Positions 18,280 through 26,940 of a DNA stretch of 64,000 bases are shown here, piece after piece. The DNA comes from Allobosea lupini (lineage in GTDB: Bacteria > Pseudomonadota > Alphaproteobacteria > Rhizobiales > Beijerinckiaceae): contig NZ_FOAN01000004.1 of the NCBI RefSeq assembly GCF_900109525.1, forward strand, positions 124,001-188,000, read 5' to 3'. The notes under the pieces were generated by a model. The model saw only the letters and a list, made by a program, of their open reading frames with translations, was not told the origin of the DNA and searched no databases. The position numbers and the translations under genes are program-made. Position 1 is the first letter of the stretch. The number at the start of each line of letters is the position of its first letter.

Positions 18280-19350
18280 ATGAATGCGCCGATCCGCAAT
18301 CCTGACGAGGAGACCGCGCTACCGCGCCGGCGCCAGATGGCGCGCGTCGAGGATGTCGCGCGCCTGGCAGGCGTCTCGACCGCGACGGTCGACCGGGTGC
18401 TGAACCAGCGACCGGGCGTCAGGCCGGCGACGGTGCAGCGCGTGCTGAAGGCCGCTGGCGAGCTCGGCTATGTCATGGAGGGGGCGCTGCCGGCGAGCGC
18501 GCTCAGGCCCCTGCGCCTGGGCTTCCTGCTGCCGGCGGGCAACAACCGCTTCCTCGGTATGCTCGGGCGGCTGATCGCGGGATCGCAGGACCAGCTGGCG
18601 TCCTTCAACATGCGCGCAAGGGTCGAGCATATCGAGAGCTTCAAGCCGGAGCTGCTCGCCCATGAACTGCGACGGATAGGCCGCGAGGTCGACGGCGTCG
18701 CCTTCATGGCGCTGGAGCATCCGACCGTGCGCGAGGCGGTCGATGCCCTCGCAGAGCGCGGGGTGCCGAGCGTGACGCTGATCTCCGACATCGCCAACAC
18801 CGCTCGCGCCGCCTATGTCGGGCTCGACAACCGCGCCGCCGGCCGCACCGCCGGCCAACTCATCGCCCGCTTCATCGGACCGCGCCGGGCGAAGGTGGCG
18901 ATGATCGCCGGCAGCCTGAGCTACCGCGCCCATGAGGAGCGCGAGATGGGCTTCCTGCACCTGTTCGAGGAGCTTTATCCCGAGATAAAAGTGGTCGGCC
19001 TGCGCGAGGGCCATGACGACGAGGCCAAGAATTATCGCCAGACCAAGACCCTGCTCGGCCAGCATCCGGATCTCGCCGGCATCTACAATATCGGCGGCGG
19101 GCCGGAAGGCATTGCCCGGGCGCTGAAGGAGGCCGGGCGGCAGGATGTCGTCTTCGTCGGCCATGGGCTGACGCCGGAGACGCGCGGCTTGCTCGTCGAC
19201 GGCACCATGGACGCGGTGATCACCCAGCAGCCGCTGGCGACGCTGATGAGCTGCGTCGCGATCTTCGCAAACTTACGCGCCGGGCGGCCGGCGGCGGAGG
19301 GTACGGCTCGGCCCGGCATCGAGATCGTGCTGCGCGAGAACCTGCCCTGA
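18280..19350 (+). CDS. LacI family transcriptional regulator
   Basis: A 356-residue regulator. The N-terminal helix-turn-helix and hinge read VEDVARLAGVSTATVDRVL and then ATVQRVLKAAGELGY; the rest is a periplasmic-binding-protein-like sensor (LRLGFLLPAGNN, VGLDNRAAGRTAGQLI, GIYNIGGGPEG). The Asp in TATVDRVL is typical of the sugar-catabolic subgroup resembling FrcR/RbsR. It is divergent from the TRAP/VOC/RLP/kinase operon, which it almost certainly controls, probably as a repressor released by a pathway intermediate. The ATG is preceded by no strong ribosome site. Confidence 0.92.
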   Translation: MNAPIRNPDEETALPRRRQMARVEDVARLAGVSTATVDRVLNQRPGVRPATVQRVLKAAGELGYVMEGALPASALRPLRLGFLLPAGNNRFLGMLGRLIAGSQDQLASFNMRARVEHIESFKPELLAHELRRIGREVDGVAFMALEHPTVREAVDALAERGVPSVTLISDIANTARAAYVGLDNRAAGRTAGQLIARFIGPRRAKVAMIAGSLSYRAHEEREMGFLHLFEELYPEIKVVGLREGHDDEAKNYRQTKTLLGQHPDLAGIYNIGGGPEGIARALKEAGRQDVVFVGHGLTPETRGLLVDGTMDAVITQQPLATLMSCVAIFANLRAGRPAAEGTARPGIEIVLRENLP

Positions 19351-19370
19351 GCGGCGGCGATGGCCGCGCT

Positions 19371-21020
19371 TCAGCTCTGCGCCACCGTCGCCCGCCTGAC
19401 GATCCCCGCCAGCTCCGGCGACGGCTCGAGCGTGCCGAAGACATAGCCCCAGTCGGCGTCGAGCCGTGAGCGGCAGAAGCTCTCGAATACGGCCTCGTCG
19501 GCGTGCTTCCGCAGCTCCGAGGCCTGCAGCGCATAGGCCATCAGATTGGCGAGCCGGCGGCCATGGCCGTCATCGTTGCGGGGCTTCGCTGCCTCGTCAC
19601 CGAGCCGGTCGAGCCAGCGGTCGAGGGCGCGGTTGGCGCCGCGCGCCTGGCCGACCTCGGCCATGAAGGCCTCCCTTGTGCGCGGCTCGCGGTTGAAGGC
19701 GCGCAGCACGTCCATGCACATCATGTTCGAGGTGCCCTCCCAGATCGCATTGAGCGGCGCCTCGCGATAGAGCCGCGCCATCGGGTTCTCCTCGATGAAG
19801 CCGTTGCCGCCATGGCACTCCAGCGCCTCGACGACGAAGGCGGCGGCGCGCTTGCAGTTCCAGAACTTCGCCAGCGGGGTGGTGACGCGGGCGAGATGGC
19901 GCTCTTGCTCTGATGTCTCCATCGCATCGGTCGCAGCGGCGACGCGGAAGGCCATCAGCGTCGAGGCTTCGGAATCGATGGCGAGATCGGCGAGGATATT
20001 GGTCATCATCGGCTGCTCGGCCAGAGATGAGCCGAATCCCCGGCGCGACTGGGTGTGGTTGAGCGCCAGCGTCAGCGCCTGGCGCATCAGCCCGGCCGAG
20101 CCGACGGCGAAGTCGAGCCGGGTCAAATGGGCGTGGCTGAGGATTTCCTTGATGCCGGCGCCCTCCCCGCCGACGAGCCAGCCCAGGCAGTCGCGGAATT
20201 CTACTTCGGAGGAGGCGTTCGAACGGTTGCCGGCCTTGTCCTTGAGGCGCTGGATCTGCAGGCGGTTGCGGCTGCCATCGGGCAGGAAGCCCGGGCAGAA
20301 CAGGCAGGAAACGCCACTTTCCGTCCGTGCCAGGGTGAAGAACCCGTCCGATTGCGGCACCGAGAAGAACCATTTGTGCCCGGTGATCAGATAGACCCGG
20401 CCTTCCGGCGTATCCTCGAGGAAGCGGGCGGTGGTCTGAGTCTGGCGCAGGTCGGAGCCGCCCTGTTTCTCGGTCATCGCATAGCCGATGCTGGCGCCCT
20501 CTTTAAGCGCCACCGGCAGCGGGCGCCTGTCGTAGCGGCCCGAGGTAATCTTCTCCCGCCAGAGCGAAAACTCCGGCTGGGCGAGACCAGGAAAGGCGGC
20601 ATAGGTCATGCCGGTCGGGCACCCCGTCCCGTGCTCGACCTGGTTCCAGAGATAGGACAACACCGCGCGGGCGAGATGGCCATTCGGCTCGCTCGTGGTC
20701 CAGGCGAGCGAGGGAACTTCATGGGCGAAGGCGAGGCGCATCAGCTCGTGCCAGGCCGGATGGAATTCGATCCAGTCGATGCGATTGCCGTAGCGGTCGT
20801 GGGTCCTGAGTTCCGGCCCGTGCCGGTTGGCGAGACGGGCGAGGTCCTGGATCTCGGCATCGCCCGCATGGGCGCCGAGTGCCGCCGCCTTGTCAGCGAC
20901 CCAGGGCGCGCCGCGCGCGACGATGCCCTGCAGCACAGCATCGCCGGAGAAAGCGTTCCAGCCGGTCGCCGGACGGGCCTGGTTGAGGACCTGATGGGTG
21001 GCGTGAGCGTGAATGGTCAT
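19371..21020 (-). CDS. Acyl-CoA dehydrogenase family protein, AidB-like
   Basis: A 549-residue FAD flavoprotein, close to E. coli AidB in length. Family marks are SIGYAMTEKQGGSDLRQTQT (flavin and substrate loop), HKWFFSVPQSDGFFTLAR, the central DKAGNRSNASSEVEF, and the C-terminal ALECHGGNGFIEENPMARLYR with YREAPLNAIWEGTSNMM. AidB binds DNA and protects it from alkylation; other members oxidise acyl-CoA. Its ATG overlaps the stop of the HpaB/AbfD-like gene (ATGA). Operon partners and a divergent TetR regulator suggest a metabolic rather than DNA-protection role; either is possible. Confidence 0.85.
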   Translation of the reverse strand: MTIHAHATHQVLNQARPATGWNAFSGDAVLQGIVARGAPWVADKAAALGAHAGDAEIQDLARLANRHGPELRTHDRYGNRIDWIEFHPAWHELMRLAFAHEVPSLAWTTSEPNGHLARAVLSYLWNQVEHGTGCPTGMTYAAFPGLAQPEFSLWREKITSGRYDRRPLPVALKEGASIGYAMTEKQGGSDLRQTQTTARFLEDTPEGRVYLITGHKWFFSVPQSDGFFTLARTESGVSCLFCPGFLPDGSRNRLQIQRLKDKAGNRSNASSEVEFRDCLGWLVGGEGAGIKEILSHAHLTRLDFAVGSAGLMRQALTLALNHTQSRRGFGSSLAEQPMMTNILADLAIDSEASTLMAFRVAAATDAMETSEQERHLARVTTPLAKFWNCKRAAAFVVEALECHGGNGFIEENPMARLYREAPLNAIWEGTSNMMCMDVLRAFNREPRTREAFMAEVGQARGANRALDRWLDRLGDEAAKPRNDDGHGRRLANLMAYALQASELRKHADEAVFESFCRSRLDADWGYVFGTLEPSPELAGIVRRATVAQS

Positions 21021-22549
21021 TCCGCCGCCTCCTGCGTCGTGACGCGCTCGGGCACCTCGCAGCCGGTGACGCAGCAGCGGCCGGGCTGCTTCGACACCCG
21101 CGAGCCGTCGGCGAGCACGCCGCGGTCGAGCAGACTCTCGACCAGCGCGACCTTCTCCATGACCGGGTAATTCCGCCAGATCTCGCGCTTCATCGCTTCC
21201 GGCGAGCCGCCGCCATGCAGCGAGATCACCGAATACCAGCCGGCCTCCTTGGACACTGTGAGGTCCTCGATGAAGCGGGCAACTTCGGCGCGCTGCTCAT
21301 AGGGGATGTCCGGCCGCCCTGTGAGCACGGCCGCGAGCGAGGCGGCGGTCTCGGGGTTATGGTCCTCATCCGGGCCGGGCAGCGCCACGATCAAGCCTCC
21401 CGAGACGTAATGAGCGATGCGGTGCATGTCATAGATCTTGGTAGCGAGAAGCAGCTTGCCGATATTGGCGAAAACTGCGTCGGGCATCGCCACGCCCGAA
21501 GCGTCCTTGCTGCAATAGACCGAGGCCGCGACGCCGCAGGCGAAGAAGCTCTCGGTGATGGTGATCAGCTCGACCAGTTGCTCGCGGACATGGGAGTGCC
21601 TGTCGGCATCGAGCCCGTTGGCTTCGACGATCAGCGCGCCGGCGCCGATCAGCAGGTCGCCGAAGCCGGCCCGGGCGGCGATGCAGCTATGGCGATGATG
21701 GGTGGCGTAGCTGGTGGTGAGATAGCCGGCCTCCTCGGTCTCGCCGGCCATGAAGACCCGGTCCCAGGGCACGAAGACGTCGTCGAACATCACGGCGCCG
21801 GTCGACTGGCCGTATTTCGCCGAGAACTTCGCGGCGGGATCACCCGGCCGCCCGGCCGGACGCGCGACGATGGTGATGCCCTCGGCATCGCAGGGCACGC
21901 CGCAGCAGAGGGCGAAATCCTCGTCGCCTTTGGCATGGGTGCGGCAGGGCATGACCAGGAATTCGTGGACGTAAGGCGCGCCCGTGACGATCGCCTTGGT
22001 GCCGCGGATGACGATGCCGTCCGGCCGGCGCTCCTTGATGTGAACATAGGAATCGCGATTGGCCTGCATTCCGGGCCGCAGCGAGCGATCGCCCTTGGCG
22101 TCGGTCATGGCGACGCCGCAGGTCAGGTCCTCGTCCTGGATCCGATGCATGTAGGCGAGGAAGCGTTGCGTGTAGTCGGTGCCATGATTGGCATCGGCCC
22201 TTATCGTCGCCTGCAGGATGCCGTTGAAGGCGTCATGCGTCAGGTAGCGCTGGGCGCAGCCGGAGATCTTGCAGACCAGGCGGACCGCTTCGAGCTTGCC
22301 GAGCAGGTCGCTCGACGAGGCGTCGATATGGAGCATGCGGTTGACGGTCTTGCCGGAGGAGCCCTGCACCGCCGTCATGATCGGCTGGTAGGCCTCGTCA
22401 TGGGCGAGATCATAGGTCACGCCGATGCCGTTTATCCCGGGCAGCAGCAATTTCTCGTCGGCGACACTCTCGACGCGTTGCCCGCCGACGAAGACGCGCG
22501 GTTGGTAGGCGCGCAGGGATTCGCGATAGCCGGCGGCATCCATCAGCAT
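21017..22549 (-). CDS. HpaB/AbfD-family flavoprotein lacking a full Fe-S ligand set
   Basis: A 510-residue member of the 4-hydroxyphenylacetate hydroxylase / 4-hydroxybutyryl-CoA dehydratase superfamily. It follows the AbfD pattern from the first residue (MLMDAAGYRESLRAYQPRV, then MTDAKGDRSLRPG and VFDDVFVP-like VMFDDVFVP). Clostridial AbfD binds a [4Fe-4S] cluster through C99, C103, H292 and C299; aligned positions here are C98, Y102, H285 and A292, so two ligands are missing. A flavin-only reaction is therefore more likely than dehydratase chemistry. The ATG at 22549 has GGGAGGAGG upstream. First gene of an operon with the AidB-like gene; no flavin reductase is nearby. Confidence 0.8.
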   Translation of the reverse strand: MLMDAAGYRESLRAYQPRVFVGGQRVESVADEKLLLPGINGIGVTYDLAHDEAYQPIMTAVQGSSGKTVNRMLHIDASSSDLLGKLEAVRLVCKISGCAQRYLTHDAFNGILQATIRADANHGTDYTQRFLAYMHRIQDEDLTCGVAMTDAKGDRSLRPGMQANRDSYVHIKERRPDGIVIRGTKAIVTGAPYVHEFLVMPCRTHAKGDEDFALCCGVPCDAEGITIVARPAGRPGDPAAKFSAKYGQSTGAVMFDDVFVPWDRVFMAGETEEAGYLTTSYATHHRHSCIAARAGFGDLLIGAGALIVEANGLDADRHSHVREQLVELITITESFFACGVAASVYCSKDASGVAMPDAVFANIGKLLLATKIYDMHRIAHYVSGGLIVALPGPDEDHNPETAASLAAVLTGRPDIPYEQRAEVARFIEDLTVSKEAGWYSVISLHGGGSPEAMKREIWRNYPVMEKVALVESLLDRGVLADGSRVSKQPGRCCVTGCEVPERVTTQEAAE

Positions 22550-22574
22550 GATAGCCTCCTCCCGAACGATTGTT

Positions 22575-22593
22575 GCCGTTAAAATTGAACGGC
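22575..22593. promoter_or_regulatory. Predicted TetR operator
   Basis: A perfect inverted repeat GCCGTT-N7-AACGGC lies in the 81-bp gap between the divergent HpaB/AbfD-like gene and the TetR regulator. Its 19-bp size and position suit a TetR dimer site controlling both genes. Binding is inferred. Confidence 0.5.
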
Positions 22594-22630
22594 GTTAGAT
22601 TTTCGTCAAGAGGATTGGAGGCGTTCCAGA

Positions 22631-23263
22631 GTGGGCGAGGAAGCAGCACGCCGCAAGCGCGGCCGCTATGCCGCGACGGACGCAAAGCGCGAGGGCATCA
22701 TTGCCGCCGCGCGCACCGTGTTCGAGCGCGAGGGGCTGGACGGCGCCTCGTTGCGGGCGATCGCCGCCGAGGCTGGCTACACGCCGGCAGCGCTCTACTT
22801 CCATTTCGACTCCAAGGAAGCGCTTTATGCCGAGGTGCTCGGCCGGTCGATTGCCGCGTTGCAGGCCGCAGTCGATGCCGCGGTCGCAGCCGTGGACCCA
22901 CCGGCAGAACGTTTCTCGGCGGCCGCCCTCGCCTTCTTCGACTTCTATGCGGAGAATCCGCGCGATCTCGATCTCGGCTTCTACCTGTTCCGCGGCGGCA
23001 TGCGCCCGCACGGCCTCGGCCGCGAGCGCGACAAGACGCTGAACGAGGCGCTGGAAGCGACCTTGGCACCGATCCGCGCGGCGGCGCTGGCGCTCGGTGC
23101 CGATGCCGCGCAGGCCGACTTGATCATGACCGACGCCTTCGCCCATGCTTCCGGTGTGCTGCTGCTGGCGCATACGCGGCGCATCCGCATGTTCGGCGCG
23201 TCGCCGCGCCTGCTGATGGAGCGCCATGTCGAAACCGAGCTCGACCGGCTCCTGCGGAGATGA
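22631..23263 (+). CDS. TetR family transcriptional regulator
   Basis: A 210-residue regulator starting with GTG, nine bases after GGAGG. The N-terminal helix-turn-helix reads IIAAARTVFEREGLDGASL, followed by GYTPAALYFHFDSKEALY, the usual recognition helix. The C-terminal ligand domain (HASGVLLLAHTRR) is of the general TetR_C type. It is divergent from the HpaB/AbfD-like operon and overlaps or abuts the isochorismatase-like gene, so it probably controls both directions. The ligand is unknown. Confidence 0.9.
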   Translation: MGEEAARRKRGRYAATDAKREGIIAAARTVFEREGLDGASLRAIAAEAGYTPAALYFHFDSKEALYAEVLGRSIAALQAAVDAAVAAVDPPAERFSAAALAFFDFYAENPRDLDLGFYLFRGGMRPHGLGRERDKTLNEALEATLAPIRAAALALGADAAQADLIMTDAFAHASGVLLLAHTRRIRMFGASPRLLMERHVETELDRLLRR

Positions 23264-23268
23264 TGCCG

Positions 23269-23799
23269 ATGCACCTGATGAACGCCAAGCGCTCTCGCCT
23301 CGTCATCATCGATTTCCAGGCGCGCCTGATGCCGGCAATCCATGACGGGCCGCGCCTCGTCGCCAATGCCGGCAAGCTGGTGGCGGCGGCGAGGTTGCTG
23401 GACGTGCCGATCGTGATGACCGAGCAGAATCCAGCCGGGCTCGGAACGACGGTGCCGGAGCTGGCCGAGGCCGCGCCCGCCATCGCCAAGATGAGCTTCG
23501 ATTCCTGCGGCGCGCCCGACTTCATCGACGCCATCGCCGGCGACGAGGACCTCATCCTCTGCGGCTGCGAGGCGCATGTCTGCGTCGGCCAGACCGCGCT
23601 CTCGCTGCTGGAGAACAAGCGCCGCGTGCTGGTGGTGCAGGACGCGGTCGGTTCGCGCACCCCGGAGAACAAGGAGGCGGCCTTGCGCCGGCTGGAGCGG
23701 AGCGGCGCCGAGATCGTCACCACCGAGATGGTGGTTTTCGAGTGGCTGCGTACAGCCGAGCACCCGCAGTTCCGCCCCGCCGCCAGGCTGATCAAGTGA
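23269..23799 (+). CDS. Isochorismatase family cysteine hydrolase
   Basis: A 176-residue single-domain hydrolase of the YcaC/isochorismatase superfamily. The catalytic triad positions are visible: D15 in RLVIIDFQ, K74 in AIAKMSF, and C105 in CGCEAHVCVGQTA. Members hydrolyse amides, N-carbamoyl compounds or isochorismate. In-frame ATGs also occur at 23260 and 23263; 23269 is preferred because GGAGA lies eight bases before it. The gene follows the TetR regulator without a gap and is coupled to the next gene by a GTGA overlap. The substrate is unknown. Confidence 0.85.
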   Translation: MHLMNAKRSRLVIIDFQARLMPAIHDGPRLVANAGKLVAAARLLDVPIVMTEQNPAGLGTTVPELAEAAPAIAKMSFDSCGAPDFIDAIAGDEDLILCGCEAHVCVGQTALSLLENKRRVLVVQDAVGSRTPENKEAALRRLERSGAEIVTTEMVVFEWLRTAEHPQFRPAARLIK

Positions 23800-24443
23800 G
23801 CCTATCTGTGCCCCAGCCCGCCCTCTGGTATTTCGACATCATCTCGCCCTTCGCGCATCTGGCGCTGATGCGGCTGGGTGCGATCCGGGAGCAGCGGCCG
23901 GTCGTGCTGAAGCCGATCGTCTTCGGCGGGGTGCTCAAGGCCTGGGGCCAGCTCGGGCCGGCAGAGGTCGCACCGAAACGCGTCCATACCTACCGCCTCT
24001 CGACGCATCTGGCGCAGGCGATGGGCGTGCCCTTCCGTTTTCCGCCGGCCCACCCGTTCAACCCGCTCGCGATGCTGCGGCTGCTGACGGCGCTCGACGG
24101 CAGCGAGGCGGCGGTCACTGCCGCCTTCCGTCTCGTCTGGGGCGAAGGACGCGACGCCAATGATCCCGCCGTGCTGCAGGAGGTCGCCGATACCGCCGGC
24201 CTTCCCGATGCGCTGGCGCGGATCGGAGAGCAGGAGGTGAAGGACCGGCTGCGCCAGGCGACCGAGGACGCGGTTGCCGCCGCTGTCTTCGGCGTGCCGA
24301 GCCTTGTGATCGACGGCGAGATCTTCTGGGGTGTCGATGCCATGCCGATGGCGCTGGACTATCTCGCCGATCCCGCAGCGTTCCGCAGCGGCGAGATGGC
24401 GCGCGTCTCGACGCTGCCGGAAGGCGTCCAGCGGCAGCGCTGA
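23796..24443 (+). CDS. 2-hydroxychromene-2-carboxylate isomerase-like (DsbA/kappa-GST family)
   Basis: A 215-residue thioredoxin-fold protein. The opening LWYFDIISPFAHLAL carries the serine (S17) that replaces the redox CxxC in HCCA isomerases and kappa glutathione transferases. The C terminus has VFGVPSLVIDGEIFWGVDAM, containing the cis-Pro loop region of this family. NahD-type enzymes isomerise hydroxychromene carboxylate in naphthalene breakdown using glutathione, but many family members act elsewhere. The GTG start overlaps the isochorismatase stop. An aromatic or glutathione-dependent role fits the neighbours but is inference. Confidence 0.83.
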   Translation: MSLSVPQPALWYFDIISPFAHLALMRLGAIREQRPVVLKPIVFGGVLKAWGQLGPAEVAPKRVHTYRLSTHLAQAMGVPFRFPPAHPFNPLAMLRLLTALDGSEAAVTAAFRLVWGEGRDANDPAVLQEVADTAGLPDALARIGEQEVKDRLRQATEDAVAAAVFGVPSLVIDGEIFWGVDAMPMALDYLADPAAFRSGEMARVSTLPEGVQRQR

Positions 24444-24553
24444 ACACGAGCGAAGGGAACCGCACGGCCGCAGCCACAGTTTCATGATGTTGTCGGTTTA
24501 CGCCTCTCGCCGGGAGGCGGATGATCCGCCGCCGACTACGAAAGGAGACGCCG

Positions 24554-25561
24554 ATGCTGCGCCGTTCGTTCCTGAAATTCGGTATCGCCGGCCTCGCCGC
24601 GCCGAACCTCATCCTGCGCAGCGCGCAGGCGACCGGGCAAACCCAGCCCGGCAGCCCGTTCATTGTCACCTATTTCGAGGTGCCGGAGATCAAGGGCTCG
24701 CGCGATGTCACCGATGCCGGCGACGGCACGATCTGGGTCTGCGGCCAGCGCAACGGCGTGCTCGGGCGCTTCGATCCGCGCACGAGCCAGACCAAGGTGA
24801 TCCCGCTCGGGGATGGCGCCGCGCCGCATGGCGTTGTGCGCGGGCCCGACGGTGCAGCCTGGGTCACCGAGGGCGGCCAGAATGCTATCGCCCGCATCGA
24901 CGACAAGACCCACAAGGTCGAGCTGTTCAAGCTGCCGGCCGGGCGCGAGCGCGCCAATCTCAACACGCCGGTGTTCGACAAGGCCGGCATGCTCTGGTTC
25001 ACCGGCCAGAACGGCATCGTCGGCCGGCTCGATCCCACATCCGGCAAGATGGACATTTTCGACGCGCCGCGCGGCGCCGGGCCCTACGGCATGACCCGCA
25101 CGCCCGCGGGCGAGATCTGGTTCGCCTCGCTCGCCGGCAACTACATCGCCCGGATCAATACCCAGAGCGGCAGCTTCACCGTGATCGACCCGCCGACCGA
25201 GGGCCAGGGCGCGCGCCGGGTCTGGTCGGATTCGAAGCACCGGATCTGGGTCAGCGAGTGGAATTCGGGCCAGGTCTCCGCCTATGACAGCGAAAGCGGC
25301 AGCTGGAAGGGCTGGAAATTGCCGGGCAACAAGCCGCGCACCTATTCGGTCTATGTCGACGACGCCGACAAGGTCTGGCTGACCGATTTCGCACTGAACA
25401 GCGTCGTCCGCTTCGACCCGCTGACCGAGGAGTTCAACAGCTTCCCGAGCGACAAGCCCGGCGCCAATGTCCGCCAGATGGACGGACGCAGCGGCGAGGC
25501 CTGGGGCGGCGAGAGCGGCACCAACCGGCTGGTGCGCATCCAGACGGTGAAGCCGGCGTGA
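24554..25561 (+). CDS. Vgb/SMP-30-like beta-propeller protein, Tat-exported
   Basis: A 335-residue protein with a twin-arginine signal (LRRSFLKFG, hydrophobic stretch to about residue 28) and then six or seven repeats of about 42 residues with cores such as GTIWVCGQRNGVLGRFDP, AAWVTEGGQNAIARID and MLWFTGQNGIVGRLDP. This is the virginiamycin B lyase-like propeller. Most chromosomal members are not antibiotic lyases. The start at 24554 is chosen for AAAGGAG upstream. Its stop overlaps the GTG of a cytochrome c gene, so the two periplasmic proteins are made together, suggesting a redox function. Substrate unknown. Confidence 0.82.
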   Translation: MLRRSFLKFGIAGLAAPNLILRSAQATGQTQPGSPFIVTYFEVPEIKGSRDVTDAGDGTIWVCGQRNGVLGRFDPRTSQTKVIPLGDGAAPHGVVRGPDGAAWVTEGGQNAIARIDDKTHKVELFKLPAGRERANLNTPVFDKAGMLWFTGQNGIVGRLDPTSGKMDIFDAPRGAGPYGMTRTPAGEIWFASLAGNYIARINTQSGSFTVIDPPTEGQGARRVWSDSKHRIWVSEWNSGQVSAYDSESGSWKGWKLPGNKPRTYSVYVDDADKVWLTDFALNSVVRFDPLTEEFNSFPSDKPGANVRQMDGRSGEAWGGESGTNRLVRIQTVKPA

Positions 25562-25929
25562 GGGCGGCCTCGGCTGCGCTCATCGCGTTTGGACTGATTG
25601 CCGGCGGTGCAGTGCAGGCGCAAGAACCGGCTGGGGCCACCGTCTTCAAGACCTGCCAGTCCTGCCACAGTCTCGATACCGCCAAGGCCGGCATGGCGGG
25701 GCCGCATCTTGCGGGACTGAACGGACGGGTGCTCGGCTCGGCCGAAGGATTCGACTATTCGCCAGCGTTCAAGGCGGCGAAGGCAAAAGGCCTCGCCTGG
25801 GACCGCGAGCGACTGCTCGGTTATCTCACCGATCCCGATGCGATCGTGCCCGGCGGCTGGATGAGCCCGCCCGCCGGCCTCAACGCGGCGGATCGGGCTG
25901 CCGTAGTGGACTATCTGCTCAAGCAGTAG
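25558..25929 (+). CDS. Periplasmic class I c-type cytochrome
   Basis: A 123-residue monohaem cytochrome with a signal peptide (residues 1-21, ending AVQA), the haem site CQSCH (33-37) and a probable axial methionine M102 in GGWMSPP. AGPHLAGLNGR after the haem site and the C-terminal AADRAAVVDYLLKQ helix are typical of cytochrome c2/c550. The GTG start overlaps the beta-propeller stop by four bases, indicating coupled expression. It probably accepts electrons from a periplasmic enzyme, perhaps its propeller partner. Confidence 0.9.
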   Translation: MRAASAALIAFGLIAGGAVQAQEPAGATVFKTCQSCHSLDTAKAGMAGPHLAGLNGRVLGSAEGFDYSPAFKAAKAKGLAWDRERLLGYLTDPDAIVPGGWMSPPAGLNAADRAAVVDYLLKQ

Positions 25930-25938
25930 CCGCCGCCG

Positions 25939-26931
25939 TCACAGGGGCTTCTTGATCCATTTGGCGATGACGCCGACGATGCCCTCGCGGAAGAGCAGCA
26001 CGCAGATCACGAAGATGATGCCCTGAACGACGGTGACCCATGCGCCGAGCGTCGCCAGGAAGTTCTGCATGGAGACGATGACGAGCGCACCCGCGATCGG
26101 GCCGAAGACCGTGCCAAGGCCGCCGACCAGCGTCATCAGGACGACCTCGCCCGACATCGACCAGTGCACGTCGGTGAGCGACGCCAGCTGGAAGACGATC
26201 GCCTTGGTCGCGCCGGCGAGGCCGGCGAGCCCGGCCGAGAGCACGAAGACGGCGAGCTTGTACTGGCTGGCGCGGTAGCCGAGCGAGATGGCACGCGGCT
26301 CGTTGTCGCGGATTGCCTTGCAGACCTGACCGAAGGGCGAGTGGATGATCCGGTAGATCAGCAGGAGGCCGCCCATGAAGACCGCCGCGACGAGCCAGTA
26401 GAGGGCGCGATCGTCGGCGAGGCTGACCATACCGAGCAGTTTGCCCCGCGGCACGGCCTGGATGCCGTCCTCGCCGCCGGTGAAGCGCGGCGTCTGCAGC
26501 GAGAAGAAGAAGGCCATCTGCGCCAAGGCCAGGGTGATCATGGCGAAATAGATGCCCTGGCGGCGGATCGCGAGCGAACCGAAGGCGAGCCCGAGCAACG
26601 CGGCGATCCCCGTGCCGGCCAGGATGGCGAGCTCCGGCGTCAGCCCCCAGTGCTTGGCGGTGTAGGCGCTGACATAGCTCGCCATGCCGAAATAGGCGGC
26701 GTGGCCGAAGGAGAGCAGGCCGCCATAGCCGAGCAGAAGGTTGAAGGCGAGCGCGAACAGCGCAAAGCACAGAACCTTCATGACGAAGACCGGGTAGGCG
26801 ACGAAGGGCGCGATGACCAGGACGACGGCGATGCCGATCATCAGGTTGCGGTGCAAGCGCGCCGTGCCGTCGTCGGTCTCGGCGATGGTGAGGCCGGCGG
26901 CGGAAGCGTCGGTGGAAGCGATGTCTGCCAT
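25939..26931 (-). CDS. livM: Branched-chain amino acid ABC transporter permease LivM
   Basis: A 330-residue inner-membrane permease with about nine hydrophobic segments. LivM features include LLLGYGGLLSFGHAAYFGMA, the GSLAIRRQGIYFAMITLALAQM block and GTVFGPIAGALVI near the C terminus. It is the last gene of the minus-strand importer operon, eight bases after livH. It converges on the cytochrome c gene with only a nine-base gap and no obvious terminator between. Confidence 0.93.
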   Translation of the reverse strand: MADIASTDASAAGLTIAETDDGTARLHRNLMIGIAVVLVIAPFVAYPVFVMKVLCFALFALAFNLLLGYGGLLSFGHAAYFGMASYVSAYTAKHWGLTPELAILAGTGIAALLGLAFGSLAIRRQGIYFAMITLALAQMAFFFSLQTPRFTGGEDGIQAVPRGKLLGMVSLADDRALYWLVAAVFMGGLLLIYRIIHSPFGQVCKAIRDNEPRAISLGYRASQYKLAVFVLSAGLAGLAGATKAIVFQLASLTDVHWSMSGEVVLMTLVGGLGTVFGPIAGALVIVSMQNFLATLGAWVTVVQGIIFVICVLLFREGIVGVIAKWIKKPL

Positions 26932-26940
26932 CTCAATTCC

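Noticed and set aside
24554..25561. Streptogramin resistance enzyme
   Set aside because: Only the propeller fold matches Vgb; the protein is Tat-exported and coupled to a cytochrome, which does not fit a cytoplasmic antibiotic lyase.
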